Shown here: piece after piece, positions 25,891 to 35,271 of the stretch
How positions within the stretch are numbered: the stretch's first letter is position 1
Layout of the letters: each line of letters starts with the position of its first letter
Assembly: GCA_016195025.1 (NCBI GenBank)
Contig: JACQAL010000004.1
Coordinates: forward strand, 1-64,000
Direction of reading: 5' to 3'
Length of the DNA: 64,000 nt
Origin: Bacteroidota bacterium
GTDB taxonomy: Bacteria > Bacteroidota > Bacteroidia > Palsa-948
Notes under the pieces: model-generated
Told to the model about the DNA's origin: nothing
The model's database searches: none
The model's input: only the letters and a program-made list of their open reading frames with translations
Position numbers and translations under genes: made by a program

Positions 25891-26295
25891 ATGAGACCGA
25901 TACGTGTTCTTGTTGCAAAAGTTGGATTAGACGGCCACGACCGCGGTGCGAAAGTGATTGCATCTTTTCTGCGCGATGCGGGAATGGAAGTGATTTACAC
26001 CGGCCTTCGCCAAACTGCTGAAATGGTAGTGAACTCCGCCTTGCAGGAAGATGTGGATGTAATCGGCATCAGCATTCTCTCAGGCGCACACATGACAGTT
26101 TTTCCAAAAGTTTTTTCCCTGATGAAAGAAAAAAAGTTGAACGATGTGCTTCTCACAGGCGGAGGAATTATTCCCGACAAAGACATGAAAAAATTAAATG
26201 AACTTGGAATAGGAAAACTTTTTCCTCCGGGAACAGACACGAAAGAGATTGTGAGTTACATTACGGATTGGGTGAAAGTGAACAGAAAATTTTAA
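25891..26295 (+). CDS. Cobalamin-binding subunit of methylmalonyl-CoA mutase type
   Basis: The 134-residue protein is a stand-alone B12-binding domain: [20 protein letters not shown] contains the DxHxxG motif that supplies the lower axial His to cobalamin, followed by [12 protein letters not shown] and [12 protein letters not shown] (SxL and GG motifs). It matches the C-terminal domain of methylmalonyl-CoA or isobutyryl-CoA mutases. In split mutases this small subunit pairs with a separate catalytic chain, which is not in the window. Propionate or succinyl-CoA metabolism is likely. Confidence 0.88.
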   Translation: MRPIRVLVAKVGLDGHDRGAKVIASFLRDAGMEVIYTGLRQTAEMVVNSALQEDVDVIGISILSGAHMTVFPKVFSLMKEKKLNDVLLTGGGIIPDKDMKKLNELGIGKLFPPGTDTKEIVSYITDWVKVNRKF

Positions 26296-26309
26296 TTTTC
26301 ATTTGATAA

Positions 26310-27251
26310 ATGTTTGGTACCGTTATTAAATCTACGGGCAACTGGTATTCTGTTCTTGCTGATAATGGACAAAAAATAAATTGCCGCATCAAAGGGCGTT
26401 TGCGCATTAACGGTTTCAAAAGCACGAATCCCATTGCGGTGGGCGATAAAGTTATTTTTGAAATTGAACCGGATGGAAATGGAAGCATCAGCAAGGTTGA
26501 AGAAAGAAAAAACTGCATCATCCGCAAATCAAAAAACCTCAGCAAGCAATCACATATCCTCGCAGCGAATGTTGACCAGGCAATGCTCGTTGTAACACTT
26601 GCCATTCCGAAAACTTCTTTCGGTTTCATAGATAGATTTCTTGCCACAGCGGAAGCGTACCGCATTCCTTCCATTTTAATTTTTAACAAAGCAGATGTTT
26701 TTGAAAGTGATGAAGTGATGAAAAAAGATTTGGAAGACACAATGAATATCTATGAAAAAATCGGCTATCAGTGTTTCAGCGTTTCCTCATTGGAAATGAA
26801 AAAAGAGGCGAAAAAAAAAATTATTTCTCTGCTGCAAGATAAAACCACTTTGCTGAGCGGGCATTCAGGAGTTGGCAAATCCACTTTCATCAATGCGATT
26901 GAACCAACGCTGGATTTAAAAACGCAGGAACTTTCGGATGCGCACTTGAAGGGAATGCACACGACCACTTTCACAGAAATGTTTCCGCTTTCGTTTGGCG
27001 GATTTATTATTGACACGCCCGGCATAAAAGAATTCAGCGTAATCAATTTTGACAAACATGAAGTGTATCATTTCTTCCCCGAGATTTTCAAAAAAGCGAG
27101 TGAGTGCAAATTCAATACTTGTCTTCACATGAGCGAACCCAAATGCGCGGTGATCGAAGCGGTAGAACGCGGAGAAATTGCTCTTTCACGTTATCATTCT
27201 TATTTAAGTATTATGAACGGAGAAGAAGTGATTAAAGAATACAATGACTAA
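26310..27251 (+). CDS. rsgA: Ribosome small-subunit biogenesis GTPase RsgA
   Basis: The 313-residue protein has an N-terminal OB fold (GTVIKSTGNWYSVL), then a circularly permuted GTPase: G4 IFNKADV precedes G1 GHSGVGKSTFINAI and G3 DTPGIKEF. A C-terminal zinc-binding module follows (CKFNTCLHMSEPKCAV: Cys, Cys, His, Cys). RsgA matures the 30S decoding centre. It starts 14 bp after the B12-binding subunit gene, in the same direction, and is probably cotranscribed with it and possibly with dtd. Confidence 0.94.
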   Translation: MFGTVIKSTGNWYSVLADNGQKINCRIKGRLRINGFKSTNPIAVGDKVIFEIEPDGNGSISKVEERKNCIIRKSKNLSKQSHILAANVDQAMLVVTLAIPKTSFGFIDRFLATAEAYRIPSILIFNKADVFESDEVMKKDLEDTMNIYEKIGYQCFSVSSLEMKKEAKKKIISLLQDKTTLLSGHSGVGKSTFINAIEPTLDLKTQELSDAHLKGMHTTTFTEMFPLSFGGFIIDTPGIKEFSVINFDKHEVYHFFPEIFKKASECKFNTCLHMSEPKCAVIEAVERGEIALSRYHSYLSIMNGEEVIKEYND

Positions 27252-27264
27252 GCGTCTAAGAGCG

Positions 27265-27306
27265 AAAAGTCATAAGTCAAAAGAACAACTTTTGAATTTT
27301 GACTTT
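27265..27306. repeat. Word-type inverted repeat between rsgA and dtd
   Basis: AAAAGTCATAAGTCAAAAG (27265-27283) pairs with CTTTTGAATTTTGACTTT (27289-27306) with few mismatches. Further copies of ACTTTTAA follow. It lies in the 72-bp gap between two plus-strand genes and ends close to the dtd start at 27324. Confidence 0.55.
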
Positions 27307-27323
27307 AAAACTTTTAACCTAAC

Positions 27324-27776
27324 ATGAGAGCAGTTATTCAAAGAGTTTCCAAAGCATCAGTTTCTATAGAAGAAAAAATAAAATCTTCAATTGAAAATGG
27401 TTTGTTGATTCTTTTAGGAATTGAAGATGCAGATACAAATGAAGATATTGAATGGCTCTCTGCAAAAATTTCCAACCTGAGAATTTTTAATGATGCAAAC
27501 GTAGTGATGAATTTTTCTGTGAAAGAAATTAACGGAGAAGTTTTGGTTGTTTCGCAATTCACGCTTTATGCTTCCACAAAAAAAGGAAACCGACCTTCTT
27601 ACATCCGAGCTTCAAAACCTGAAAGAGCAATTCCTCTCTATGAAAAATTTATTCTACAAATGGAAAAAGAAATTGGAAAGAAAATTTTTACAGGAGAATT
27701 TGGCTCGAATATGAAAGTTGAATTGCTGAATGACGGTCCGGTAACAATAATCATTGATACAAAAAATCGCGAGTAA
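27324..27776 (+). CDS. dtd: D-aminoacyl-tRNA deacylase
   Basis: The 150-residue protein is full length: MRAVIQRVSKASVSIEEKIK, GLLILLGIEDADTNEDIEWL, catalytic region VSQFTLYASTKKGNRPSYIRA (SQFTL and NRPS motifs) and GEFGSNMKVELLNDGPVTI (conserved GxFGAxM and NDGPVT(I)). It frees tRNAs from D-amino acids and glycine mischarged on tRNA-Ala. It is convergent with the hydrolase gene, whose stop abuts its own stop. Confidence 0.94.
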   Translation: MRAVIQRVSKASVSIEEKIKSSIENGLLILLGIEDADTNEDIEWLSAKISNLRIFNDANVVMNFSVKEINGEVLVVSQFTLYASTKKGNRPSYIRASKPERAIPLYEKFILQMEKEIGKKIFTGEFGSNMKVELLNDGPVTIIIDTKNRE

Positions 27777-28511
27777 TCAATTCAATTGTTTTACAAAAAG
27801 CATTATCGCAAACCAATATTCATGGTAGCCGGGATTATCTTTCCACAAACAAGACGAGCCGTGTTTTCCTTTTGAAGTGGGCACAAACTGGTTTTTGATT
27901 TTTGATTTCACATCGCTGATTAGAGTGGTAACATCCTGCGCTTCCTCTTTCGCGGATGTAACAAAAACAGGAACGGAAAGATTTGCAATGGCGTCTTTCA
28001 GTTTCAGTTTCGTTCCGAAATATTCTCCGGGGGAAAATGCCATCACCGCTTTTACTTTTTTATTTGTTGCGGCAATTTTCAGCGCCAGCGATGCGGAATA
28101 AGAACTTCCAACGAGAAAAACTTTCTTCCCGCTTTTGTTATATGCATAATCAATCGCTGCAAGAATATCTTTTTCTGCATCCAGATAAGTTGCCGGTTTT
28201 TTTTTCTGAACAGCTAGTGCGGCAGTTTCATTTTTCACTCCGTTCACTTCATTGCCCGAGCGCGCATCAACAGCAAGGCAATTATATCCGAGATGACAAA
28301 ACTTACTGGCGGTCTCTGCATATTCTGCCCGGCTATAACCTGCCTGATGACAAAGAATCATATAAGGAAGGGAATCACTCACCAAATATAAATCAGCGGT
28401 AACTACCAAACCGTCCGAAGCGGGGAAAGAAATTTTCTGTGCAGGTTGCGGACTTAATTGAACGAAAGAAAAAAATAGAAATGAAATTATCGCGGGTAAA
28501 ATTCGAAACAT
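27777..28511 (-). CDS. Secreted alpha/beta hydrolase (dienelactone hydrolase-like)
   Basis: The 244-residue protein starts with a signal-like segment (MFRILPAIISFLFFSFVQLS). The fold motifs are LILCHQAG-like MILCHQAGYSRAEYAETA (oxyanion region), the nucleophile elbow VGSSYSASLAL (GxSxS), and a C-terminal GKHGSSCLW with the likely catalytic His. A Cys variant of the nucleophile is not seen, so it is a serine hydrolase. Substrate is not predictable. It is convergent with dtd and lies 22 bp downstream of the GT9 gene region on the same strand. Confidence 0.75.
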   Translation of the reverse strand: MFRILPAIISFLFFSFVQLSPQPAQKISFPASDGLVVTADLYLVSDSLPYMILCHQAGYSRAEYAETASKFCHLGYNCLAVDARSGNEVNGVKNETAALAVQKKKPATYLDAEKDILAAIDYAYNKSGKKVFLVGSSYSASLALKIAATNKKVKAVMAFSPGEYFGTKLKLKDAIANLSVPVFVTSAKEEAQDVTTLISDVKSKIKNQFVPTSKGKHGSSCLWKDNPGYHEYWFAIMLFVKQLN

Positions 28512-28533
28512 GAATCGAAATTACAAAATGTTT

Positions 28534-29733
28534 TCAGAGATGGGATTTTACAGCAGAATATACTTCCTCCACCGTAATTGTTTTCATACAAACATTATTA
28601 TTGCAGGGCGAAAAACGGTGATTGAACACATTCACGCAAGGACTGCACACCAGTTCTTTCCAAATCACATACGTGTTCGGAGAAATTGGTCCAAAGAGTT
28701 TTGGCGTTTCCGGTCCGAATAAAATTATGGTGCGAATAGTTGTGAGCGAAGAAAAATGTCCGGGACCGCTGTCATTCGTGACAAGAATGTCAGAAAGCGA
28801 ATAAAGTGTAAGCAATTCTCTCAGTGTGGTTTTTCCGGCAAATGAAATTGCTTTTTCCGAACCGATTTGTCTGCAGATTTCCTCTGCATCTTTTTGTTCG
28901 GATGGCGCTCCTGTAATAATAATTCTCGCGTTGGAATTTTCCGCAAGTATTTTTTTTCCGAGTACAATAAATTTTTCCGATTCCCATTTTCTTAGCGGGA
29001 GCAAATCGCTGGCATTTGGATTAAGCAGAATAAGTTTTGCCCCGTCCCTAAAGGGAGAAAATGAATTTTGGATTTTCTCCAGCATTTCTTTTCTCTCTTG
29101 TTCCTTGGGAGTGAATATGGGCAGAGAAGTAGAGAAATTGCGTTGAGGAATTTTCATCATTGGAACTTCAGAAGGGTTTTGCAAACTTGCTTCTACAAGC
29201 GAGCAATAAAATATAGAGGTGTGCAGGTAAGGATTATACTGAATCCGATGCGTCATCAAATTTCCTCTATAAGGAAGTTCGCTCTTAAATCTGTGAAGTC
29301 CTACTCTTGTTCTTGCTCTGGTGAGAAAAGAAAAAATTGCAGAAGCGCGCGAAAAAAATTCCATGTCAATCACCGAATCAATTTTTTCCCTGCGGATTTT
29401 TCTGATAGCGAAGAAGGAATCAAAAATAAAACTCAAAAGAGATTTATCACTGAGCGTGATAATGTTTTCCTGCGGAATTATTTCCAGTATGTCGAGTATC
29501 GGACGGTTGTTTGCAAACACACAGAAATAAACATTTTCTCTTCCGACAATTTCTGTGGCGCGTTTGATTGCTCCGTATGCAAGCACGGTTGCGCCCTGTT
29601 CAATGAATTTCAGGAAAACAATTTTCTTTGGCTTGCTTGCGGTTGAAGGAAAAGAAGTACGGAATAATGTCAGGAAAAAACAAATCGGTTGGCCGAGCCA
29701 GAAATCTATTTTGCGAATGGTTTGAGGATTCAT
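28534..29733 (-). CDS. Glycosyltransferase family 9 (heptosyltransferase-like)
   Basis: The 399-residue protein has the GT9 GT-B pattern: KKIVFLKFIEQGATVLAYGA at the N-terminus, LILLNPNASDLLPLRKW for the donor side, and DILVTNDSGPGHFSS for the nucleotide-sugar site. It probably adds a heptose or similar sugar to lipopolysaccharide core. The peptide FSPFRDG before LILLNP is encoded by a short palindrome (CCCTAAAGGG at 29043-29060) that looks inserted. The start overlaps the stop of the upstream NtrC-type gene (29730-29733). The C-terminal Cys-rich end (CSPCVNVFNHRFSPCNNNVC) is typical for the family in Bacteroidota. Confidence 0.82.
   Translation of the reverse strand: MNPQTIRKIDFWLGQPICFFLTLFRTSFPSTASKPKKIVFLKFIEQGATVLAYGAIKRATEIVGRENVYFCVFANNRPILDILEIIPQENIITLSDKSLLSFIFDSFFAIRKIRREKIDSVIDMEFFSRASAIFSFLTRARTRVGLHRFKSELPYRGNLMTHRIQYNPYLHTSIFYCSLVEASLQNPSEVPMMKIPQRNFSTSLPIFTPKEQERKEMLEKIQNSFSPFRDGAKLILLNPNASDLLPLRKWESEKFIVLGKKILAENSNARIIITGAPSEQKDAEEICRQIGSEKAISFAGKTTLRELLTLYSLSDILVTNDSGPGHFSSLTTIRTIILFGPETPKLFGPISPNTYVIWKELVCSPCVNVFNHRFSPCNNNVCMKTITVEEVYSAVKSHL
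29036..29058. repeat. Short palindrome inserted in the GT9 gene
   Basis: CGTCCCTAAAGGGAG is a short inverted repeat (TCCCT/AGGGA) in coding frame. The same core CCCTAAAGGG occurs before the aminotransferase start at 37996. It belongs to the REP-like class discussed in the findings. Confidence 0.45.
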
Positions 29734-30896
29734 TTTTCCTTATGTGAAGCAAACGTCTGAACATCTTTTCCTGAAATGGTTTTATCTCCAAGAATGATGA
29801 GGCGCTCCACCACATTGCGGAGTTCACGGATATTGCCTGTCCAGTTTACTTTCTGAAGTTCTTTCAGCGCGTCTTTGGAAAATTGTTTTTGTGGAATTCC
29901 TTGTTCATCACAAACCATTTTTGAAAAATGTTCAACAAGGATGGGAATGTCATCTTTTCGCTCATTCAGCGAAGGAACTTTTATAATAATTACACTCAGG
30001 CGATGGTATAAATCCTCGCGGAAATTTCCTTTTGAAATTTCTTTCTGCAAATCTTTGTTGGTTGCTGCCAGCACGCGCACATTTACTTTCAGCTCTTTCT
30101 CGCTTCCCACACGTGTGATTTTATTTTCCTGCAACGCCCGCAACACTTTTGCCTGCGCAGATAAACTCATGTCGCCAATTTCATCGAGAAAAATTGTTCC
30201 GCCTTCAGCCAATTCAAATTTTCCTTTGCGCTGCGCCACTGCGGATGTGAATGCTCCTTTTTCATGACCGAACAATTCGCTTTCGATAAGTTCACTGGGA
30301 ATTGCCGCGCAGTTCACTTCGATGAAAGGATTATTTGCGCGATTACTTTTTTCATGCACCCATCTTGCAACTAATTCTTTTCCTGTTCCGTTTTCTCCTG
30401 TAATCAAAACACGGGCATCGGTGGGTGAAACTTTCTCTATCATTTCTTTTATATGCTCAATGGCGGATGATTCGCCAATCATATCGTAGGTTTTCGAAAT
30501 TTTTTTCTTGAGGACTTTTACATCCGAAACCAAAGTTGTTTTGTCCATCGCATTGCGGATGGTAACGAGCAGACGATTTAAGTCGAGCGGCTTCGCTATG
30601 AAATCAAACGCACCTTTCTTCACGGCTTCCACAGCGGTTTCAATGGTGCCGTGTCCGGAAATCATCACGATGGGCATATCGGGTTTTACTTTTTGAATGC
30701 GGTCGAGCGCTTCCATGCCGTCCACTTTCGGCATTTTAATATCGCAGAGAACGATGTCGTAATTTTCTTTTTCCGCCATGGATGCACCTTCGGCTCCATC
30801 ACCTGCTTCGTCCACTTTGAAATTTTCATATTCCAAAATTTCGCGGAGTGTTTTGCGAATGCTTTTCTCGTCATCAATGACTAAGATTTTCGGCAT
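29730..30896 (-). CDS. Sigma-54 type response regulator without a DNA-binding domain
   Basis: A receiver domain with phospho-Asp52 (IVLCDIKMPKVDG) is followed by an AAA+ domain: Walker A GENGTGKE, Walker B GTIFLDEIGDM, sensor and Arg-finger regions FREDLYHRLSV. The sigma-54-contact loop reads GAFTSA instead of GAFTGA. The protein ends at residue 388, right after NWTGNIRELRNVVERLI and a short tail, so the Fis-type HTH of NtrC is missing. It may act from solution on sigma-54 RNA polymerase, or through a partner. The NtrY-like kinase at 22041 is the likely sensor. It follows the Ppx/GppA gene closely and overlaps the GT9 gene. Confidence 0.85.
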   Translation of the reverse strand: MPKILVIDDEKSIRKTLREILEYENFKVDEAGDGAEGASMAEKENYDIVLCDIKMPKVDGMEALDRIQKVKPDMPIVMISGHGTIETAVEAVKKGAFDFIAKPLDLNRLLVTIRNAMDKTTLVSDVKVLKKKISKTYDMIGESSAIEHIKEMIEKVSPTDARVLITGENGTGKELVARWVHEKSNRANNPFIEVNCAAIPSELIESELFGHEKGAFTSAVAQRKGKFELAEGGTIFLDEIGDMSLSAQAKVLRALQENKITRVGSEKELKVNVRVLAATNKDLQKEISKGNFREDLYHRLSVIIIKVPSLNERKDDIPILVEHFSKMVCDEQGIPQKQFSKDALKELQKVNWTGNIRELRNVVERLIILGDKTISGKDVQTFASHKEK

Positions 30897-30900
30897 AGCT

Positions 30901-30937
30901 TTACGAATTACGAATAGCTGACGAATTTACGAATTGT
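30901..30937. repeat. ACGAATT word repeat at the end of the Ppx/GppA gene
   Basis: The words TACGAATTACGAATAGCTGA and CGAATTTACGAATT are directly repeated over ~35 bp and overlap the stop of the Ppx/GppA gene. The last residues of that protein (NSSAIRNS) come from this repeat. The same word recurs in frame at 51986-52020. Confidence 0.5.
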
Positions 30938-31863
30938 GCGTTATTAAGAACTTCCCATAAAACTCCTTCCTTCAGCGAATATCTTGAGAGGCGCATTTTT
31001 TTCAAAGCAAGTTTTTCAAAAACATAATCCACAAAAATTGCGGAGACCACAATCATATCCACGCGCATTTTCACCAGCCCTTTCATGTGTAATCGTTCTT
31101 CAATAGTTGATTTAAGAATGATGTCATAAAGTTTTTTGCAATCATCAAGATTGAAATCGTATTCTGTATTTCCTTTTAACAATCCAATATCATAGTAACG
31201 ATAGGCAATCATTTCCGCCAGCGAGTCGAATGAACCGGAGGAGCCGATTAATTCCGTTACTGGAAATTTCTTTACGGCTTCAAAAAGCGGCTGAAGATTT
31301 TCTTCAAGGTGTTTTTCTATTTTCTTTTTTTCCGGTTCGGTTAACGGGTCAGAAGGATGAAATTTTTCACGAAGGCGGGCTGCTCCAAGCAAAAAACTTT
31401 GCTTCCATAAAATTTTGTTTTTATCGGCAATAATAAATTCAGTGCTTCCTCCGCCAATGTCCATGATGAGCGAAGGAGTGTTATCCATTTTCACTGCGGA
31501 ACGAACTCCGTAATAAATCAGTTCCGCTTCTTTGTCGCCTGAAATTATTTTTATATCTATTCCGGTTTTTTCTTTGGCTGCTTTTATGAAATCATTTCCG
31601 TTATTCGCGCTGCGGATAGCGGAAGTTCCGAAAGCAAAAATATTTTCCGCGCCAAATTCTTCAGCTGTCTTTTTATGTTTCTTCAACGCTTTAATTCCGC
31701 GCCTGAAAGGTTTCGGTTCAATGTGATTTTTATTTATTCCTCCTTCTCCCAGCTTGACAGGTATTTTGCTTTTATAAAGTTTGCTATATGTTTTATCGGA
31801 AAAAATTTCAGCAACAAAAATGTTGAACGTGTTTGTTCCTAAATCAAGAATAGCAATTCGCAT
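30901..31863 (-). CDS. Ppx/GppA-family exopolyphosphatase-type protein
   Basis: The 320-residue protein has the sugar-kinase/Hsp70-like fold of Ppx/GppA: AILDLGTNTFNIFVAEIF for phosphate 1, LIMDIGGGSTEFII for phosphate 2, and GTSAIRSANNGNDF between them. It is the short form, without the C-terminal HD-like domain of E. coli Ppx. It hydrolyses polyphosphate or pppGpp in relatives. It is followed by the sigma-54 type regulator after a short gap that carries AATTACGAAT word repeats. Confidence 0.88.
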   Translation of the reverse strand: MRIAILDLGTNTFNIFVAEIFSDKTYSKLYKSKIPVKLGEGGINKNHIEPKPFRRGIKALKKHKKTAEEFGAENIFAFGTSAIRSANNGNDFIKAAKEKTGIDIKIISGDKEAELIYYGVRSAVKMDNTPSLIMDIGGGSTEFIIADKNKILWKQSFLLGAARLREKFHPSDPLTEPEKKKIEKHLEENLQPLFEAVKKFPVTELIGSSGSFDSLAEMIAYRYYDIGLLKGNTEYDFNLDDCKKLYDIILKSTIEERLHMKGLVKMRVDMIVVSAIFVDYVFEKLALKKMRLSRYSLKEGVLWEVLNNAQFVNSSAIRNS

Positions 31864-31873
31864 GAAAAATAAA

Positions 31874-33241
31874 TTAACCTGAATATCTCAACCATTTCCA
31901 AAGTTCTTTGTAAGTAATTTTTTTTCCGTACATCAGAATTCCGGTGCGGTAAATTTTTCCGGCAAGCCAAGTCATGAAAACAAAAGTTGCAAGAAGAATT
32001 ATCATGGAAAGAAGTAATTCCCATAAGGGAACTCCGAAGGGCAAGCGAGCCATCATTACCACCGGAGAAGTGAACGGAATAATAGAAAACCAAAATGCAA
32101 CATTGCCATTCGGATTCTGCATGATGAAAATGGAAATAATATATGCAAGCACAAGCGGAAGTGTGACAGGCATCATGAACTGCTGCGTTTCGGTTTCATT
32201 ATCTACTGCAGCGCCAAATGCCGCGAACATGGCACTGTACAATAAATATCCACCGAGAAAATAAAATAAAAAGCATGAAAGTAAAGTGAGAATAAATTTT
32301 TTATCGGTGAGCGCTCCGAGAATCTGCGCCACATCTTCATTCATTTCTTTATTTTCACTTTTTTGAAACTGCGCCATGCCATGCATTCCTTTATAGTCCG
32401 GAATTTTTTTCTGCATGACAGGAATTAATTCTTCGGAATATTTTTTCAGGAACGTTGCCTGTCCAACGGAAATAAAAATAAATGAAAGCACAATCCACAT
32501 GAGGAATTGCGTTAAGCCCACCATTGCCACCCCGATAATTTTTCCCATCATAAGTTGAAATGGTTTGACGGAAGAAATAATCACTTCCACAATGCGGTTC
32601 GATTTTTCTTCAATCACTCCGCGCATCACCTGGATTCCATAAAGTAAAACAAAAATATAAATCAGAAGCCCGGATGAAAAACCGATTGCATACATCACCC
32701 CCGTATCACTGTTTTCTTCCGCACCGTGCTCGTCAATTTTTATCATGGCAAGGCCAAGATTAAACTTCCGTGCTTGCTCCACTTTTGTTTCGTCAATTCC
32801 AAATTGCTTGAGTTGATAGTCATATAAAATATTTTCCATTTGCTTTTTCACAATTTCCTGAAGCAAAATTCCCGGCTGCTTCTTGAAAAAAATCTGCGCG
32901 CGCCCGCCTTTGAGAATATCATACTCGCCTTCTTTATAGGGAATGTAAAGAATAACATCGTAAGGCGAATCATAAAATTCTTTTTTTGCTTTCTCGATTG
33001 AAATTTCCGGAAAAGTAAAATGGATATCAGAAGTTGATTTCAGTTCTCCGGAAAAAACAGTGGACTCATCAATCACTTCCACAAAATGTTTTTCCGTACC
33101 GTTCAGCATTAGTACAATCGCGCCTAAAATAAATCCCGCAAAAAGTACGGGCACAAGAAGCGTCATCACGATGAAGGATTTTTTTCTTACCCGTGAAAGG
33201 TATTCGCGCCTGATGATGAGAGAAATTTTGCTCATTGTCAA
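31874..33241 (-). CDS. ABC-2 type transporter permease (NatB-like)
   Basis: At 455 residues it shows the ABC-2 permease form: basic N-terminus (KISLIIRREYLSRVRKKSFIV), one membrane helix, a ~150-residue extracytoplasmic domain, then five to six helices (YAIGFSSGLLIYIFVLLYG, GVAMVGLTQFLMWIVLSFIF, LLSCFLFYFLGGYLLYSAMF). The EEKSNRIVEVIISSVKPFQLM segment is characteristic of NatB-like permeases. Its ATPase partner is not adjacent. It ends 10 bp before the Ppx/GppA gene on the same strand. The exported substrate is unknown. Confidence 0.8.
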   Translation of the reverse strand: MTMSKISLIIRREYLSRVRKKSFIVMTLLVPVLFAGFILGAIVLMLNGTEKHFVEVIDESTVFSGELKSTSDIHFTFPEISIEKAKKEFYDSPYDVILYIPYKEGEYDILKGGRAQIFFKKQPGILLQEIVKKQMENILYDYQLKQFGIDETKVEQARKFNLGLAMIKIDEHGAEENSDTGVMYAIGFSSGLLIYIFVLLYGIQVMRGVIEEKSNRIVEVIISSVKPFQLMMGKIIGVAMVGLTQFLMWIVLSFIFISVGQATFLKKYSEELIPVMQKKIPDYKGMHGMAQFQKSENKEMNEDVAQILGALTDKKFILTLLSCFLFYFLGGYLLYSAMFAAFGAAVDNETETQQFMMPVTLPLVLAYIISIFIMQNPNGNVAFWFSIIPFTSPVVMMARLPFGVPLWELLLSMIILLATFVFMTWLAGKIYRTGILMYGKKITYKELWKWLRYSG

Positions 33242-33243
33242 AA

Positions 33244-35271
33244 TTATATTTTTACAACCGCAGTATTTAACCGTTCGTAATGAATTTGCAAAAGCATGGC
33301 GCCATCTACGTTTTCATCTCCGATTTTATGTTCCACACTCAAAATAGGATATTTCAATTCTATGAAGTGTAAAAAATTGCTGACCGTTCCCATGCTCGTA
33401 ACTTCTTTTCCATAGTTGTTTTTGTATTTAATGTTTGTAATGATGGCATAATCTACATTTTCATGTTTCAAAATTTTCAGAAGCATATCGGGGTCATACA
33501 CGTAAAGGTTATCGTATTTTTTCCGCAAGCCGTCAATAATATTTTTAATTCCTTTTTCATAGGGAACTTTGTTGGCAACAAGATAATTTATTAATTGCTC
33601 GGCATGAATTTTCGGAAATGCATATAAAATATTTGTAACATTTCCCTGTTGTTTGGAATTGGGGCCATATTCTCCGCTGAGAAAAGTTTTTACATAAAAA
33701 CGATACGATTCATAAAGCCGTTCCAAGCCGGGCTTTCTGAAGATATCTGTTTCAATAACCGTAACGTAAACCGAAGAAGTATCTTTCTGAATTAAATTCA
33801 GAACGCTGTCGGCAGAAAGTTTAGGAACAGTATAGATGGGATAAAATTCCCTGCCGGTATATACAAACGACATGTCGGCTTTGCGGCTTGCAACTTTTTT
33901 TCCTTCGGGAACATGTTCGGCAGCATACTGACTCATGCGAATAAAATTCGCCCAGCCGGGATGCATGCCGTAAAGCATATCGCCCTGAATATTTTTTTTC
34001 AGAATATCTTTTGTAACTCCCACCGCGGTAAATGTTCCTTTAAGAGTTGTAAAAGCAATAACCAGAAGCAGCCCGATGAAAATAAATTGCAACCGTTTCT
34101 TCACCTCAAAAATATAATAAAGCCCGCCTAAAATAAAAAGCAGAATATACGGATAGTAAATTGCAATCAACCGCCATTGGTCCCAGATTTTTTGAAGAAC
34201 AACAAATGTTACCCCGAGCATTGCTCCTATGTAAATTCCGGTGAAAAGCAAATATTTATTTTTTCTTAACGTAAAATAAAATGCAACACAGAAAAGCACA
34301 TAGGTCAGAATGGTAAGCCATGGTTCAATTCCGTAATTATTTTTTAACCCGGTGAAAATGTACAGATGCCTGGAGAGATATAAGTTTGAGTTGTCAATGA
34401 ACCTCTGAACAAATCCCGAAAAATCCTCGTTGCCTTCTGAGGGATTGTAAAAATCTTTGCGCATCAGTCCTTCGCTGTCGCCTTTGATTTGAATATCCGA
34501 AATATTCCAGATAGTTTTTTCAAGAAAGTTAAATGAAAAATAAAAAACTGCAAAACAGATTCCGGTAAATAAAAAACTTTTCCATTTGCGCTCAATAAGA
34601 AAATAAACCGATATGGCTATGACACTCGCCATACCAATATTTTTTGAAAGAAACACAACAGCGAGCCAGAATCCGAGCAGAAGAAATTTTTTATAGTCCT
34701 TTTTTATAGAAATGTTTTCCTTTTCTTCTCCTATAAAATTATTGTTGAAGACAATAAAAAATAAAACGGACTGAATCAAAAAGAAAAATGCTTCCGAATA
34801 AGTTTGGCTGGCAAAATAAAGCACAAAATAATTTACAGAAGTGATGAACAAAGAATAATAAAACACGAGCGGAGGAATTTTATCTTTCATTCCTTTATTG
34901 AAAAGATAAATGAAGCCAAGCAAAAAAAGCAGCGAAAAAGATTTAAGCACCACCAGTTTCATCCCGAAAATCCCAATGATTAAACTTAATACCATCGGAT
35001 ACAGCGGACCCTGATAGCCGGGAAACTGAAAATTATGCAAAAGTTTATATGCTCTTACGATATACGAAGAATCATCTCCGCCATCGCTCACCTTTACATC
35101 GAAAAAGAGAATGGAAAAAATTATCATCAGGAAAAAACAAATCCAGAAAAAAATATTTTCTCTCTTTTCAAAAAATTTATTTAGGCGCTCAAACAAGGAA
35201 AAGGATTCACCGACTTTTCTCTTCTGAGGATTTTTACCCGGAAGAAGTTTTTTATTTCCTTTATTTCCCAT
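33244..35271 (-). CDS. Multi-pass GT39/PMT-like glycosyltransferase
   Basis: The 675-residue protein has a basic N-terminus and about 11-12 membrane helices, with the early DGGDDSSYIVRAYKLLHN segment carrying the acidic pair used by PMT/ArnT-type enzymes in the first extracytoplasmic loop. A ~190-residue C-terminal soluble domain follows. Such enzymes transfer sugars from polyprenyl-phosphate donors to proteins or glycans. Its ATG follows directly on the stop of the epimerase gene upstream, so it belongs to the surface sugar operon. Confidence 0.7.
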   Translation of the reverse strand: MGNKGNKKLLPGKNPQKRKVGESFSLFERLNKFFEKRENIFFWICFFLMIIFSILFFDVKVSDGGDDSSYIVRAYKLLHNFQFPGYQGPLYPMVLSLIIGIFGMKLVVLKSFSLLFLLGFIYLFNKGMKDKIPPLVFYYSLFITSVNYFVLYFASQTYSEAFFFLIQSVLFFIVFNNNFIGEEKENISIKKDYKKFLLLGFWLAVVFLSKNIGMASVIAISVYFLIERKWKSFLFTGICFAVFYFSFNFLEKTIWNISDIQIKGDSEGLMRKDFYNPSEGNEDFSGFVQRFIDNSNLYLSRHLYIFTGLKNNYGIEPWLTILTYVLFCVAFYFTLRKNKYLLFTGIYIGAMLGVTFVVLQKIWDQWRLIAIYYPYILLFILGGLYYIFEVKKRLQFIFIGLLLVIAFTTLKGTFTAVGVTKDILKKNIQGDMLYGMHPGWANFIRMSQYAAEHVPEGKKVASRKADMSFVYTGREFYPIYTVPKLSADSVLNLIQKDTSSVYVTVIETDIFRKPGLERLYESYRFYVKTFLSGEYGPNSKQQGNVTNILYAFPKIHAEQLINYLVANKVPYEKGIKNIIDGLRKKYDNLYVYDPDMLLKILKHENVDYAIITNIKYKNNYGKEVTSMGTVSNFLHFIELKYPILSVEHKIGDENVDGAMLLQIHYERLNTAVVKI

